Assembly (NCBI RefSeq): GCF_003286085.1
Contig: NW_020825288.1
Coordinates: 15,314,001 to 15,378,000, forward strand
DNA length: 64,000 nt
Direction of reading: 5' to 3'
Origin: Drosophila persimilis
Lineage: Eukaryota > Arthropoda > Insecta > Diptera > Drosophilidae
The notes under the pieces were generated by a model, which made no database searches, had not been told where the DNA came from, and saw nothing but the letters and a program-made list of their open reading frames with translations. Position numbers and translations under genes: made by a program. This document shows positions 35,876 to 47,003 of the stretch, in pieces; within the stretch, counting starts at the first letter, position 1; the number at the start of each line of letters is the position of its first letter.

Positions 35876-37880
35876 GTTTTTAAAGGTTCTTTTTTAGGTT
35901 TTTTTTTTGTATGATTGTCATGCGCACAATGCAGCTAAGTAAGTAGTTCGATGGCCTAAAGCCAGTCCGCTACGGTTTGCTCATCGCATGCATCACAGCA
36001 GTAGCACGATCATCCTCATAGTCATCATCATCATCATCATCATGAGTAGTAGTAGCGAAAGCAGTATCCACAGTTTCCACAGTATCGCCGATGCAGTTCG
36101 AGCTTTAGGTGGCTTCTAGGCTGTTCTACATCACTGATGGTCCACTACTTGGACTAGTCAGTGGCTAGTGGCTAGTAGGGGGCTTACAGTTAAGGTAAAA
36201 TGGCTTCTCACTTACCGCCTTGGCTGGATGGGTGTGTGGGGTGCATGTTGATTGTTGTTTGGTTTTGTTTTTCTTTAGGTTTATAAGAGAGATAGAGAGA
36301 TGAAAGCTACTTTTTTTGATTGATTTGAATACTAAAATATACGTTGATGGGTTGCCCCGGTTCGGGTTGAGTGTTGATTGAAGAGCAGCTTCTCCGGGGT
36401 GGTGTTGATTGATGATTCTCGGTTGCTCCGGGTTTGCGTTGCTCCGCCTCCACACTTCATCGAATTCTCACAGTTTGCTTGATTTGGCTCTGATTAGTTG
36501 TATCTTTAAGTCACTTAAAAAGTGTTTGCTTTACAATTTCTTAAGTCTTAAGTCTAATGGGGGGTACTACTGGGTAGAGTTTTTTGGGCTGGCCAATTGT
36601 TCAACTTCATTGGGGGACACTCCTTCACACTTTGTACTCTTGGTAGTTAAATTTTTGCATTTTACATGGTGCATCTCGCCTGGTGCTCGGTCTATGCCTA
36701 TGGGCTTAGGACTACTAATAGTGATTAGGCGTAAACTAAGTAGTCTACTACATATATTCTATATATATTCATTCGATCTACCTTAACTATAGTGTATATA
36801 GTGTTAGTTATTGTTTACCGTATTGCTTTGAAAGAGTATGTCAAGAGTGGTTATTAGGAAATTCTTTGATTGCGATTTACGTATACTTTGAGTTGGGATT
36901 AGCTAGGATCGATTAAAGTTATCGTTGCGCTACTAGCTTGAATATTTAGAATATCATTCGATTATTGTAAGCGATTAAAGTATTTGTTAATGGGTATACT
37001 GTGGACCCGTTCAGTTAGCTGTCTGTAACTACTAAGTATTCAAATGATAACTATATTCTATGGCTATGGGTATGGCATACAACTCCTTGGCTTTGGCTAT
37101 ATAATACTGTATAATATATTTGCTATATGTTGTGTATATCTTCTATATAACTTGTAAATATTCTGCATGTATGTTAATCGAAATCGAAAGCTGATTAAAC
37201 TGACTGATTCGAAACTCTAATAATTACTGATTACTTGAATCGTATTGGATTGCTAATACGTATACTTCTGTTTACTGTTTACTGTACTTAATTCTAGAAC
37301 GGTACAAGTGCTTTTCGAAATGCTCTGCAATAGTTACTTGTTTTCTTATAATACTCTCATTACTTTTATCTTTAATCTTTACCTTTTCTTGGTGTCGACT
37401 CTTACAGTGGTAGTAGTACTTATTGAAGGAGAAAATACATTATTAACTAGGGATTACATTCTGTAGCGTAGCAAACACTTTCTCTTTTCTTTGGATTTGC
37501 TTTTACTTGATTTGATGGGTTCAAAGTCCATTGGCAAATGCTTGTGAATAAAAGCTAATATATCCGATATTTGAATGACTCTACATTTTAACTCTAGCTT
37601 GTTACTTTATGTTTGATCTTGGGCGTGATATTTTAAGGGCATTTCAACTTTAAACTTTAAGCTTGAATCTTGAATTGCATTGTATAGGAAACGAAATTGG
37701 GCTCTTGCGTTTTTGCTGGGTGTCGGTGTTGGTTGATTGAAGATGTAGCAGAGAAGTGGGCTTGACGTGTTGCGGATGATATGCATATCAATTGGTTGGG
37801 GGTTCGATTGGGGGGGCTGGGGTTCACTTCGTTTCTTTGCTCGTCTCGCGCCCCTCTCTCCGCTTAATCCCTTGTGGGGC
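35859..37880 (-). other. Possible long 3' UTR of the His-rich exon gene
   Basis: From the TAA at 37881 down to 35859 there is no convincing coding frame on either strand. On the minus strand two AATAAA signals occur close together at 35875-35870 and 35864-35859, a typical transcript end. The sequence is AT-leaning and has a (CAT)n run at 36020-36043. Treating it as one 2-kb 3' UTR assumes that the TAA is used as the stop; if the overlapping GTAAGC donor is used instead, part of this stretch is intron. Confidence 0.4.
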
Positions 37881-38220
37881 TTACCTCGGCGATGTGGGCG
37901 GCAGCGGCGGCGGCGGCAACGGCGGGGGCGGGGCCCGCACATCTGTCTCGATGTTGCGCTTGTGCGGCGTCTGCAAGTCGAGGGCTGCATAGCCGTGTCC
38001 GCTGAGGGCATGGCCATGGCCGTGTCCGTGGCCGTGACTATGCCCATGGGCGTGTGTATGCGCGTGTCCGTGGATATGGCTGTGGGCGTGGGCGTGGGCA
38101 TGGCCGACGCCTAGCGGGGACTCGCGCGGCCGCAGAGTGGTGGGTGGGCCGCGGAACAGGGCGTACGGATTGAAGTAATCCTGTGACGTGGCCATCATGT
38201 TGAGTGCGGTGAACGTGACG
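37881..38220 (-). CDS. Exon encoding a His-rich plus proline-rich C-terminal region (partial gene)
   Basis: The exon opens after a near-ideal acceptor and reads (after the split codon) VTFTALNMMATSQDYFNPYA, then a segment where His alternates with Ala, Gly, Ser or Thr for about 35 residues, then GYAALDLQTPHKRNIETDVR, then an APPPPLPPPPLPPTSPR tail. It ends at TAA (37881-37883). That TAA lies inside the splice-donor-like string AG|GTAAGC (exon end would be 37885), so the exon is either terminal or spliced on with two bases of a split codon. The first base completes a codon begun in the previous exon. The opening residues are mildly hydrophobic and could follow a membrane helix; the His tract could bind metal and the proline tract could bind SH3, WW or EVH1 domains. 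These roles are guesses. The protein family was not recognised, and no upstream exon was found in the remaining 25 kb. Confidence 0.65.
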
Positions 38221-38255
38221 CTGTGGAGAAGAAGAAAGGAAAACAATTAGCTCGC
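38221..38255 (-). other. Splice acceptor and branch point before the His-rich exon
   Basis: On the minus strand the sequence runs GCTAATTG, a pyrimidine run TTTTCCTTTCTTCTTCTCCA, then CAG at 38223-38221. CTAAT is the fly branch-point consensus at a suitable distance of roughly 30 bases. This is the strongest splice signal noticed in the window and the main support for a spliced minus-strand gene here. Confidence 0.7.
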
Positions 38256-40523
38256 AATTGACAAATTATGACAGAGGGATCGTCGAACAGGGAGCGGGGA
38301 GCGGCAGGGAGCAGCTGAAATTAAAAGCAAACATTGAGCGATTGCTGCCATGTCAATAAACCATTATTATGGCTTACACTGCCCGCCATTCGAACTGACT
38401 AAACGATGGACCGTATCCATGTCAGTATCCATGTCCATTATGTCCACGTCCTTTCATGTTTTTTAATTTAATAGTCGTGTCATGTAAATGGGCCCGGCAC
38501 GCGAATGCATTTAATTCCCGTTGTGAAATGAAATTATTTTAACATGTTCGCTGTGATTGATACTCATGCCAGGACCGGGCCAGCACCCTATCTACATCTA
38601 TCCACTGGCCCCCCCACTCCACTCCACGGAGCCTGTTGCAGATGCAGTACACATGTCGGACACACCATAATTGACAGCAAAGGACATGCCACGAACGGAC
38701 TGGACTACACATGTAATTAAGTGCCGGCTTGTCGCTTAAAGTGCCAGCCAATTGCCCCCAACACATAACGAGGCGACAAGAGCCGCCGATTTCGAACCAA
38801 ACGCTCTCCGCAGACAGACCGGGGCTGGACGGGCCCAACTGATAGATGGCCTCGCCCATTAACAGTTTCAAAAATGTGCCTTTAAGTTCAAGGTTCTCTG
38901 TCGGCTGAGCCAGCTGGGGGGTTTATCGCTTATCGCTTATCAATCGCTTTCAGGATGGTATTCAAATTAGTATCGCTTTAGGCATTGCCATTACAATTGC
39001 AATACCAATCGCTCACCCACATGAAATATAAATTCCTGCAAATTAACCAGCAATCCTGCTAATCCCTCTGATTGTGCCGATTCTGTTGATGTAATCACAA
39101 ACGGCTCATTATTTCCTGCCCATCAAATCGACCAACACTTGAAGTCACTTGCAATTAAATGCTTACATAGCTGGACAGAGCCCACTTCCCCAACCACACC
39201 ACACCCACACCCACTTGACGTGTGTTTACGCAATTTCCAACCAATTGGCATCAAGTGGCAAACACATTTGAGCCGCTTTCCGCATGCAAGACGGGCCGTG
39301 GCGAGCTCCGGGCCCATTTCTCAGCCGCAATTATGGCGCCCGGAACGGTACGATTACCCCAACAGCAACAGCAATAACAGTAAACACTCGGTGGAGTGAC
39401 CAATGCGAGCTCAGCTTTTTTAATGAACTCTTCCTTTTTTCTTTTTCTGCACTTCTCCTCGTCGCATGTCGCATGTCGCATGTCGCGTTGCATTGCGTTG
39501 CCTTTTTGCATAATTTAACGCGACAACGACAGCTCAAGTGCTGACTGATTTTCCGCCTCGCTGACTGCCTGGCGAGACGTCAGCGATCTTGGGAATGGAG
39601 GTGGGGGATTCCTGAGAGGGACTCCGACTGCGACTGCGACGGCGATGGCGACTGCGACTAAGGAGAAGTCGATGATGGTTGCTTTTAACTTTTGCATAAT
39701 TACGTGTAAGAAAAGAACATTTTCAGCTCTCGGATTTGTCCGCAAAGTTCGGAGATGGTGGATTGTAGATGGTAGATGAAAACTTTACAAGGAGGTGGTG
39801 GCAGCCCCAGCATATCAAAGAAACACGCTCCACTCAGCTCGCGGCACGCAGCGTGCGAATTGTTTTAACTTACTTGGCTCAACTTTTTTATGGCAACGCA
39901 CCGCGACACTAATGGCACACCCCCAGAGTGTCGTTGGGGAAGGGGACAGATCGCACACACACTCCCACAAAAAAAAGGGAAAACTATTACGAAATCCATG
40001 GTCGACTACAGGTTACCTGGTGCGCCGACTTTGTAAAGGCTTTAATAGTCCCCAGAATTCAAAGGTTCTCTACAGGCAGGTTCGCCGAACAGGGTCGGAA
40101 TGGCTTCCTTTTCCTGCCGGCTAAATACATCTACGCGAATATACTCTTCGAATACCTGTTAACAAAAAAAAAAAACCACACACATGGGTAGGGGTGCACA
40201 CATCCTCATGGCCGGAAGAAATGTGGAGCAATAGCGTCAAGTGCACGCAGTCTGCTGCACTGCATCGAGTGTGCACGGGCAGGGGCAGCGGCAGCCGGGA
40301 GCCGGGAGCCGGGAGGGCCTATATAGGCCAGACGATGTGTGGCAGCAACAGCCACGGCAACGGCAACACCTTCGCGCATTGGTGTCACCTACTGAACTGA
40401 GCATTGAGCGCCGAGCGCCGAGCACCGAGCACAGAGCACATAACACTGAGGCCCAGCAGAGTACTCGGGAATCAGGGTATCAGGCAAAGTAATCTCTGTT
40501 CTGGAACGCTTTTTAGAACGCTG
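38256..40523. other. Probable intron or intergenic DNA upstream of the His-rich exon
   Basis: No coding frame stands out. If the exon at 37.9-38.2 kb belongs to a larger minus-strand gene, this is the start of its upstream intron. Contains TCGCATG units at 39461-39490 and GAGCGCC/GAGCACC units at 40405-40440 just before the transposon. Confidence 0.5.
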
Positions 40524-40529
40524 CGTCGC

Positions 40530-40565
40530 CACTATGGTCCGAACGACCACTTTTGTTGGCCAAAA
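40530..40565 (+). repeat. Left terminal inverted repeat of the Transib-like element
   Basis: Thirty-six bases beginning CACTATG, identical to the reverse complement of the right end. It is preceded directly by the target duplication CGTCGC. Confidence 0.9.
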
Positions 40566-41052
40566 CCTAATTTTTCAAAGTCAAAACTGAAACCTGGTTT
40601 TGATCGCTCTGCATTAGAAAAAGATCGACCATTAAATCTGCGTACCAGAAATTTCCATAGATGGCGCCACATTCGCAAAATCAGCTGTGCAACCCAACTG
40701 TTTTTATAGTAAAGCACGTGAAGGGAAAAAGTGGCAAATTAATAACCACTTTAGATATCTCAAAAATTGAAAAACGCCAAGACGTGATTAAATTTTTTTG
40801 ATGAATCTTAATCTGTCGGGTTCTTACTACGTGTTTTGAGTTTTTAACTGTCTCTAGTAGTTCTGATGTCTTCGTAATTGAAGGTTAAAGTGAGGCCTTC
40901 AACATGTGCCAACTTGTAATGAAAACTAATTTTTGAAAAGGTGTACAAAGTGAGTCCTACCTAGTCCCACCCTGAAACCTTTTCTGTGTCGTAGATTAAT
41001 AAATTCTTTTTGAAATGTATATAGTTAGAAATGCCACTTTTTACCACAATTC

Positions 41053-41480
41053 TTGGAATTTGCATTAATAGAGCATAACCTCAAATTCGAAAATGCATAT
41101 TTGTTTGCCGAATGGAATTCAGAGAAGGGTAAAATTATCAATTATTTGAAAACGGATCTTAAGGCGACATATCATATGAAATTAATAAAGCTTTTGAAGA
41201 TACCAGCAAGAAAATTTGTTACCGTTTGGCAACATACCGGAACAAATGCCGGTAAAATTCAAAGATGTTTGAACGAAAATATGTGGATTGGCCACAAGCC
41301 TTTGTTATAATACATTTATCTTTATGTCCAAATATGCTAACTAAGTTCGTAAGGCTGTACAGGACCCAGTCGGAAAGCCGGCACATATCTCACTTAACGA
41401 GGCGTTAACCTTGCTTCTAGACAAGGATTTCGGCAATAATTTACGGAAACCTTTAAACGATTTTATTTTTATTTAAATCA
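41053..41480 (+). pseudogene. Broken transposase remnant inside the Transib-like element
   Basis: Two neighbouring frames look like old coding sequence. The first (41053-41310, no early ATG) contains LKFENAYLFAEWNSEKGK and later IPARKFVTVWQHTGTNAGK, ending at a stop. The second, in another frame from about 41322 and interrupted by a stop, contains PAHISLNEALTLLLDKDFG. The SLNEALTLL stretch recalls a segment seen in Transib-type transposases, but from memory only. Both are too short and broken to work. Orientation is taken from these frames. Confidence 0.35.
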
Positions 41481-41687
41481 AAATTTTTTTTAGTCGTTCA
41501 ACGCCGTTTTCTTAAATAAAATATGCTTAATACTTTTTTTCACTATAACTAAAAATTTAAATATGCATTATTAAAAAAAGGGGCGGTGCCACACCCATTT
41601 TTTTTCTTTAATCCATTTCTTATTGATTATATGTATCCAATACAAAAAACTAAATGAAAAAATCTTGTTCCGTTCGGGAGTTATTAA

Positions 41688-41723
41688 TTTTGGCCAACAA
41701 AAGTGGTCGTTCGGACCATAGTG
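41688..41723 (-). repeat. Right terminal inverted repeat of the Transib-like element
   Basis: Perfect inverted copy of the left 36 bases, ending CATAGTG and followed directly by CGTCGC. About 100 bases inside it (near 41581-41597) is a GGGCGGTGCCACACCC segment. Confidence 0.9.
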
Positions 41724-41801
41724 CGTCGCGTCGGGAGACGCTGTGGGGCTGTTAATGAGTCAAGATATTATGCATTTGTATGCGTGCATACACACAGCCA
41801 C

Positions 41802-41833
41802 AGTGTGTGTGTGTGTGCGTGTGTGTGTGTGTG
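41802..41833. repeat. (GT)n microsatellite beside the Transib-like element
   Basis: About 15 GT units with one C interruption, starting 73 bases past the element's target duplication. Confidence 0.9.
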
Positions 41834-42708
41834 AGGTAGGGCCTAAGTGCGTTGGCGTCAAGCGTTGAAAGCAGGCAGACGGCAACAATGGCAGCAAACA
41901 ACGGTGCCGCCGCTTTTTGTTGCCTACATTTGTGCGCGGTTGAGATTGAGAGTTCTGGGCAGACAGACTGGCACACCCACACACATATTTGCATACGTAC
42001 AACGTACGTGCACTCACATATATTTGGATGAACAGTGATGCGGCCTTTGGCATGAGTCTATTACAAAATGGCGAATTTCACGGTTACTGGATTTGGTTTT
42101 TTATTGCTGTTTCCTGGGGATTGTATTTATAATTAAGGAATTCCTTAATATCTTTAGTGACATCATAAGGGATGAATTTAAGTTCTAAATCGAACTCTAT
42201 ATATGAATGCAATACTGTTTCGGCTAAAATTTAATTTAAATTCATCAATAAATGCGGCGCTCAACAAATGAGACACTCCTCTCAAATGAAAATACGAAAT
42301 CTGCGCCAATTTGAAATCGATTTGGTACTAGTTTGATACATTAGTTCTGCCCTTTGCAGTGACTTGTCTATCCCTTCGAGGGCTTAAACGTGATCACGCA
42401 CTCATCCCTAATTCGCTCTTGAGACACACTCGTTGCCGTCTTTTGTTGTGGCATCGATGAAGGCGTTTACCCCACAAGGTCTGCATAATGCATGCAGGGA
42501 AAATATATGGATGGATATTATTATTAAGGGCTCTGCCTCGTGTATGGGAAGTTCGCAGTGGGCTGTCATTATGCCTTTGCCTGAGCTCCAATTAATTGAA
42601 CCACTTGAGGGGCTGGCAGCAATTTGTATAAGTAATGTCAGGCGTAAGGCCGCAGAGAACTTTGCCAGCATTTAAGAATTGCATTTGTTATGTATCATTA
42701 TATTTTTT

Positions 42709-42739
42709 ATATATATATTTATATATATATATATATATT
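42709..42739. repeat. (TA)n microsatellite in an AT-rich island
   Basis: Two TA runs joined by TTT, followed by T-rich DNA to about 42,800. Confidence 0.85.
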
Positions 42740-43023
42740 TTTATTTTATTCCCCTTAGCTTACTTTTTTTTTTTTTAGTTACAAAAGTTATTTTTTCTCG
42801 CTATCAGCGGACGCAGTGCAACTTTGGCTGACTTTTGCTTGACTCTTTGCTTGTGGCAGTAACTTGGCTGGGGACTCAGGAAGGAACTGTTGCTGCCCCA
42901 GGGAGAGGGGAGATAATCCTTTTTAGTGCTTTATTGCTTTATGCCGTTATCCCGTCGCTGGCTGTGGCCCGGCTCTTTAAGACTGCAATAAATTGAATTT
43001 GCGGACAAGGAAAATGTCCTTAG

Positions 43024-43797
43024 ACCGGCTGCTTTCTCAAAGCCAAAAGCCCGAGACCGACCCTAGGGCCCCAGCTGTGGGGCCGTTCGTCAGCGGTCTA
43101 CTTGTTTAGTCAAATGCTTCAGTTGTTAGCCGATTTGTACTCTCAGCTGCCCCAGCTCCAGCCCCCGCTGTTGATGGACTCCAGCACTCTCTGTTTGTGG
43201 CTTGAAGCTTGGTTGCCAAACGGCTTTGACTGTTTTCCTCTCGACTATTTGATTAGTTTCATTGAAAATGTTGTTTTGTTTTCCTTATTACATCATGACA
43301 GAGTGCGAGTGCTGCCACGTCTTTGTGCCCCCTCCCCACCTCCCCACCTCCTCACACGCCACACTCCACACGACTGGGGTGTCGTCACATTTTTGGACTG
43401 CAGCAGGACCGCATGTGCGTGGCAGCCAGTGGTGCTGCTCGGTTTGTTTGCATGCAATTCCGTAAAGTCCTGTGCGTGCATTCAGGTTATTCCGCCAGCT
43501 CAGGCGTTTGACATGAAAAATGCATTTTATTGGGATTATTTTTATATCGTGCTCGGAGGCCCTCCGGCCCGTCGCTTGCCGCAATTAAATCAGCGTCGCT
43601 CGGCACGTGGAAAGCCATTAAAACATATGTTCAAAATGCAAATACAATTAATTTTACATTTATGCTTAGTCCGGCGTGTCCATGGCCGTGTGCGTGTACG
43701 GAGCGGGGTGCTGCTCATTATTTTAACACGATTTCAGCAAGTTCTCACTCAATTTTCGCACTTTTTAATTCAATTTCTCCATTTTAGCAAACAATAA
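43024..43797 (+). other. Long stop-free plus-strand stretch, probably chance
   Basis: The frame is open for 257 codons from just after a TAG (43021-43023) to TAA at 43797; the first good ATG is at 43114. Composition is Leu, Cys and Phe rich with CCACCTCCCC-type low-complexity parts, and codon choice does not resemble the coronin-like gene. No domain was recognised. It is one of the longest frames in the window apart from the coronin-like gene, so it is recorded, but I would not call it a gene. Confidence 0.12.
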
Positions 43798-44429
43798 CCA
43801 TATCTACGCATAACAGAACAAAAAAAGGTGTTAGTCCTTTGTGGAGCGGTCGCTGTTAATAGCCAATTACGTGCCCGGTTTTCACATGCCTGTGTGTGTG
43901 TGTGGGTGTGTGGGTGTATGGGCGAATGTGCTCTCGTCCATTTTGGCACACGTCCATAGCCGGATCTGTATCGTGGTCGTGGCCGCGTCCTGAATGTCGC
44001 TACGTGCTTGCCTTTCAAACTTTGCGATTTCATCAGGAAATTTGTGCCCCCCGGTCCCCTTTTCCTTCCGTCACTTTAAAACTATACTTTCATTGTTTTT
44101 GTAATTTCATTATTAGCTTTGGACAAAATTCAGCAGAGTTCCGTTAATGGACACTCATAAATAGGTATACTTCTACTATATTGTACGCTTTAGTACCTCC
44201 CCATACGGTCAGAGGTAATTTTTTGAGCTGAAAAGTTCGATTAGTTCCTACATTTATGAGCAGGTTTTTAGTACATTTAAACAATTAACAATTATTTAAA
44301 TCATAGGCATCACATCACTTGAAAAAACTTGTTACCGACATAAAATCTTGATCAGTACGCGCTGCAAGCCGTGCCTTGGATGTATTTTTCAGGGCAACAG
44401 CTGTAACAGAGCGACAGCGCTGCAGCGCG

Positions 44430-44540
44430 CTGTTAGCATTCCAGGTTAACAGCCTGTTATCGCTTCCGGCTTACAGCCTGTTATCGCTGACGGTTAACAG
44501 GCTGTTAGCGCTTCCAGGTACAGCATTTCGTTAACAGCGT
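44430..44540. repeat. Tandem 24-bp units, each a CTGTTA...TAACAG inverted repeat
   Basis: Three successive 24-bp units (44430, 44454, 44478) and a longer, imperfect fourth (44502). Each starts CTGTTA and ends TAACAG or a close variant, with about 11 bases between, so every unit can form a small hairpin. Spacers share CGCTTCC and CCAGG words. The GC-rich flanks (44380-44600) are also rich in CAGCG. A related block lies 3.6 kb away at 48.04 kb. Confidence 0.7.
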
Positions 44541-44702
44541 AAGGCCGCTCGCAGCTACAACGGATTGTTAACTCTCGCACTCGCCCTGCTCTCGAGATCC
44601 TCTCTGTTTACCGGCCGGCATTATAATGCGAATTTTAGAAGGTGAAATCCGGAAAACTAAGACCATATTTTCCTTTGCGTGGCCCTGCTGAGGGCCGTCT
44701 GG

Positions 44703-44720
44703 GTTAACCTAACCTAACCT
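44703..44720. repeat. Short (CCTAA)n interstitial run
   Basis: The sequence contains TTAACCTAACCTAACCTA, about three copies of CCTAA, the complement of the TTAGG telomere unit of many insects. Flies lack this telomere type, so it is either chance or part of a transposon end. Confidence 0.4.
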
Positions 44721-46870
44721 ATAGAGGGTGACACATACGACTTATATATATAGCTACACCACCCAGAATCGATCCGCCCTCCTACAAACAACTATTCCTG
44801 TGGAAAATCAGTAACTCATTTCCACGGTTTTTCCATGGAAAAATATAAGATTAATATATTATTATGCGCCAAAAAAGGTACTTTAACAAAATAAATATGA
44901 AGGGCAAGTAATAAATTTGTCTAAAATATATCTAAGAGATTGAGTGAATCCCCTCCCGATATGAGTCGAATGCCATGAGTAGTCACAACTTTTTTAATAA
45001 AAAGTCCATCAATTAGGCCAAGGTCTAATTTGGTCAATGTTTAAAGGTCGAAAGTCATCCAATTAATACGAAAGAGGGAGGAAATCCAATTGAAAGTTGC
45101 CAAATATTGGCCAGGCTAGGCAAGGCGAGACGAGTCTTACCCCAGATGGTCACAAGTGGTGCAATCAAATGGTGGCAGCCGACGCCGAATGCAAAGACGA
45201 AGCCGTTACTTGACTTTCAAATTAAGCGCCGGGGGAGCACGAATCGGCGCTTGGTGCTACCCAACTTTTATCGATAGATGCCTGCCAAAGTTTGGCCATT
45301 GCCAATTTGTGAAGATTCCCACACTTACAGCTGTCACAGTCCCTCTAGTCCCTCCAGTCCCTCCTTGAAGCCCTCCTGTTCAGCATAAATAATGTATTTG
45401 GGAGCTGGAAAAGTTTGCCAGCCACTGATCGGGGCTAACCAAACACAATCTCTACTCGACCGAACGACATATTCAATTCGCCTTATTTCGTATGGATTGT
45501 AAAGCGATTTACAGATATGGCGTGTGTAATTTATTTTCAAGTGCCAAACTATTTACAAGCTCCCTCAGCCAAGGAGCAGTTAATTTAACATGCTGACGGC
45601 CGTGCTCTCTCTGCTCCTGCTGCCCCGGCTCAAGAGCCAGAACTCTGCCGCCCTGCCGCCCTGCCGCCCTGCTGTTCCTTCTGCCAAATTGCAGTTGTTG
45701 CCGGCCAACGGGCGAGGCTTCTGGGCTGCCGACTGCCTGGAATGGCGAAAGGGTGGGCCAGGAGGCAGCGACCATTACATGTTGCCACAACTGTTGCCAT
45801 TGAAAATCATTGCAATGTCAGGCAAATCGTTTAAACTCTCGCATAGTCCATGGCCATGGCTTTAAAGACCGCTTTAAGTGACTCTCGATTCTGGCCAAAG
45901 AAGCTATTCCTTTGGCTTGGTACTGCCAGGAGCTTGGACTAAACGTTTCCACTGACTTGCAGCAAGTTTTTGGACGATCACTTTGTTTTTTCTTTAAAAA
46001 TGTGAATTGATGAATGTATTTACATATAATCTTAAGAATTTACTAATTATATACAACTAATTAAGAAAGCAATATAATAAACTAAAATATGTATATATAA
46101 AGAAAACAACAACAATCAATTAAATCAACCCACACTGGTACTATCCCCCATGCGTCAAAAAACAGCTGATGAGCATCAAATAAAAACATTTGTCTGCATT
46201 TTGAAATTTCAACAAGCTTAAATTGATACATTCCGGATTTTATTGGCTATAATAAAACTAAACATAAACTGTCAAAACTTCTATAATTTCCCTTCCCTGG
46301 TAATTAATAAAAAGCTGATAATCGCCTTTAAGGTAGAGTTGAAACAGTCTAATTAAACCGGAAGTAAATGTAACCTCAAGAAGTTGCCGTTGATTAGTTG
46401 AGCAGGAGGTCATGCGAGTTTTAATGGTAGTTCCGGAGAAGGGTTTCAGGAACATCAATCATGGTAAGGAGAATCACGCCATTTCGTAATTTCGAAAGTC
46501 GCCACGCATTCAAGTTATGGTTAACAACGATCAGCACTCAACTTGCGTTGAAACTTACATTAAAAAGTCGACTCTTACAGTAGCTTTCCTCCTCGGCTTG
46601 AGGTCCTTACAGCTCTGGCAACTCTGACTTTGCTGGGCAGTGGAAACGCTTAGTCAGATGACGCCTGGCAGTATGCAATTCTTATGCATTGCAAAATATG
46701 CATTAATGGCTTTGTATTTGCATTTATATGGAATACCTCTTTTATTTTGTTGGAATTTGAGAAATGCCGGCACGTGGCTAATAAACCGCAAAGGCAGCGC
46801 AGCCATAAATACTCACAAGAATGCCTCCTGCATGTCCGATCAGGCATTTGCATGTCTGTGCGTGAGTGTT

Positions 46871-47003
46871 TGGGTATCGGTATGGGTTTGGGTATAGGTA
46901 TGGGTGTGTCAGCTTGCGTATTAACACGTCAAGCGGGGTCTGCATTGACAGGTCCAAATAGTTGCCACATGCCACAGTGTGGCGGAATGGGTATGGGTAT
47001 GGG
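46871..47003. repeat. Two GGTATG-rich clusters
   Basis: GGGTAT/GGTATG hexamers at 46871-46912 and again at 46988-47003. The second cluster repeats the first unit in perfect form. Non-coding. Confidence 0.7.

Larger units (their letters stand above)
40530..41723. mobile_element. Transib-like DNA transposon, decayed, 1,194 bp
   Basis: The element has perfect 36-bp terminal inverted repeats at 40530-40565 and 41688-41723, both reading inward CACTATGGTCCGAACGACCA and ending GGCCAAAA. It is flanked by CGTCGC at 40524-40529 and 41724-41729. Known: Transib elements, relatives of the RAG1 recombinase, start CACWATG like the recombination-signal heptamer and prefer GC-rich CGNCG-type targets with 5-bp duplications. 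The end sequence and target fit this; the 6-bp duplication is one base longer than expected. The interior is AT-rich and holds only short broken frames, so it cannot encode an active transposase. Other families with similar ends cannot be excluded without a search. Confidence 0.8.

Noticed and set aside
37607..38101. 164-codon minus frame overlapping the His-rich exon
   Set aside because: It is in a different frame from the spliced exon and is kept open by the repeat; its reading crosses the donor-like site without support.
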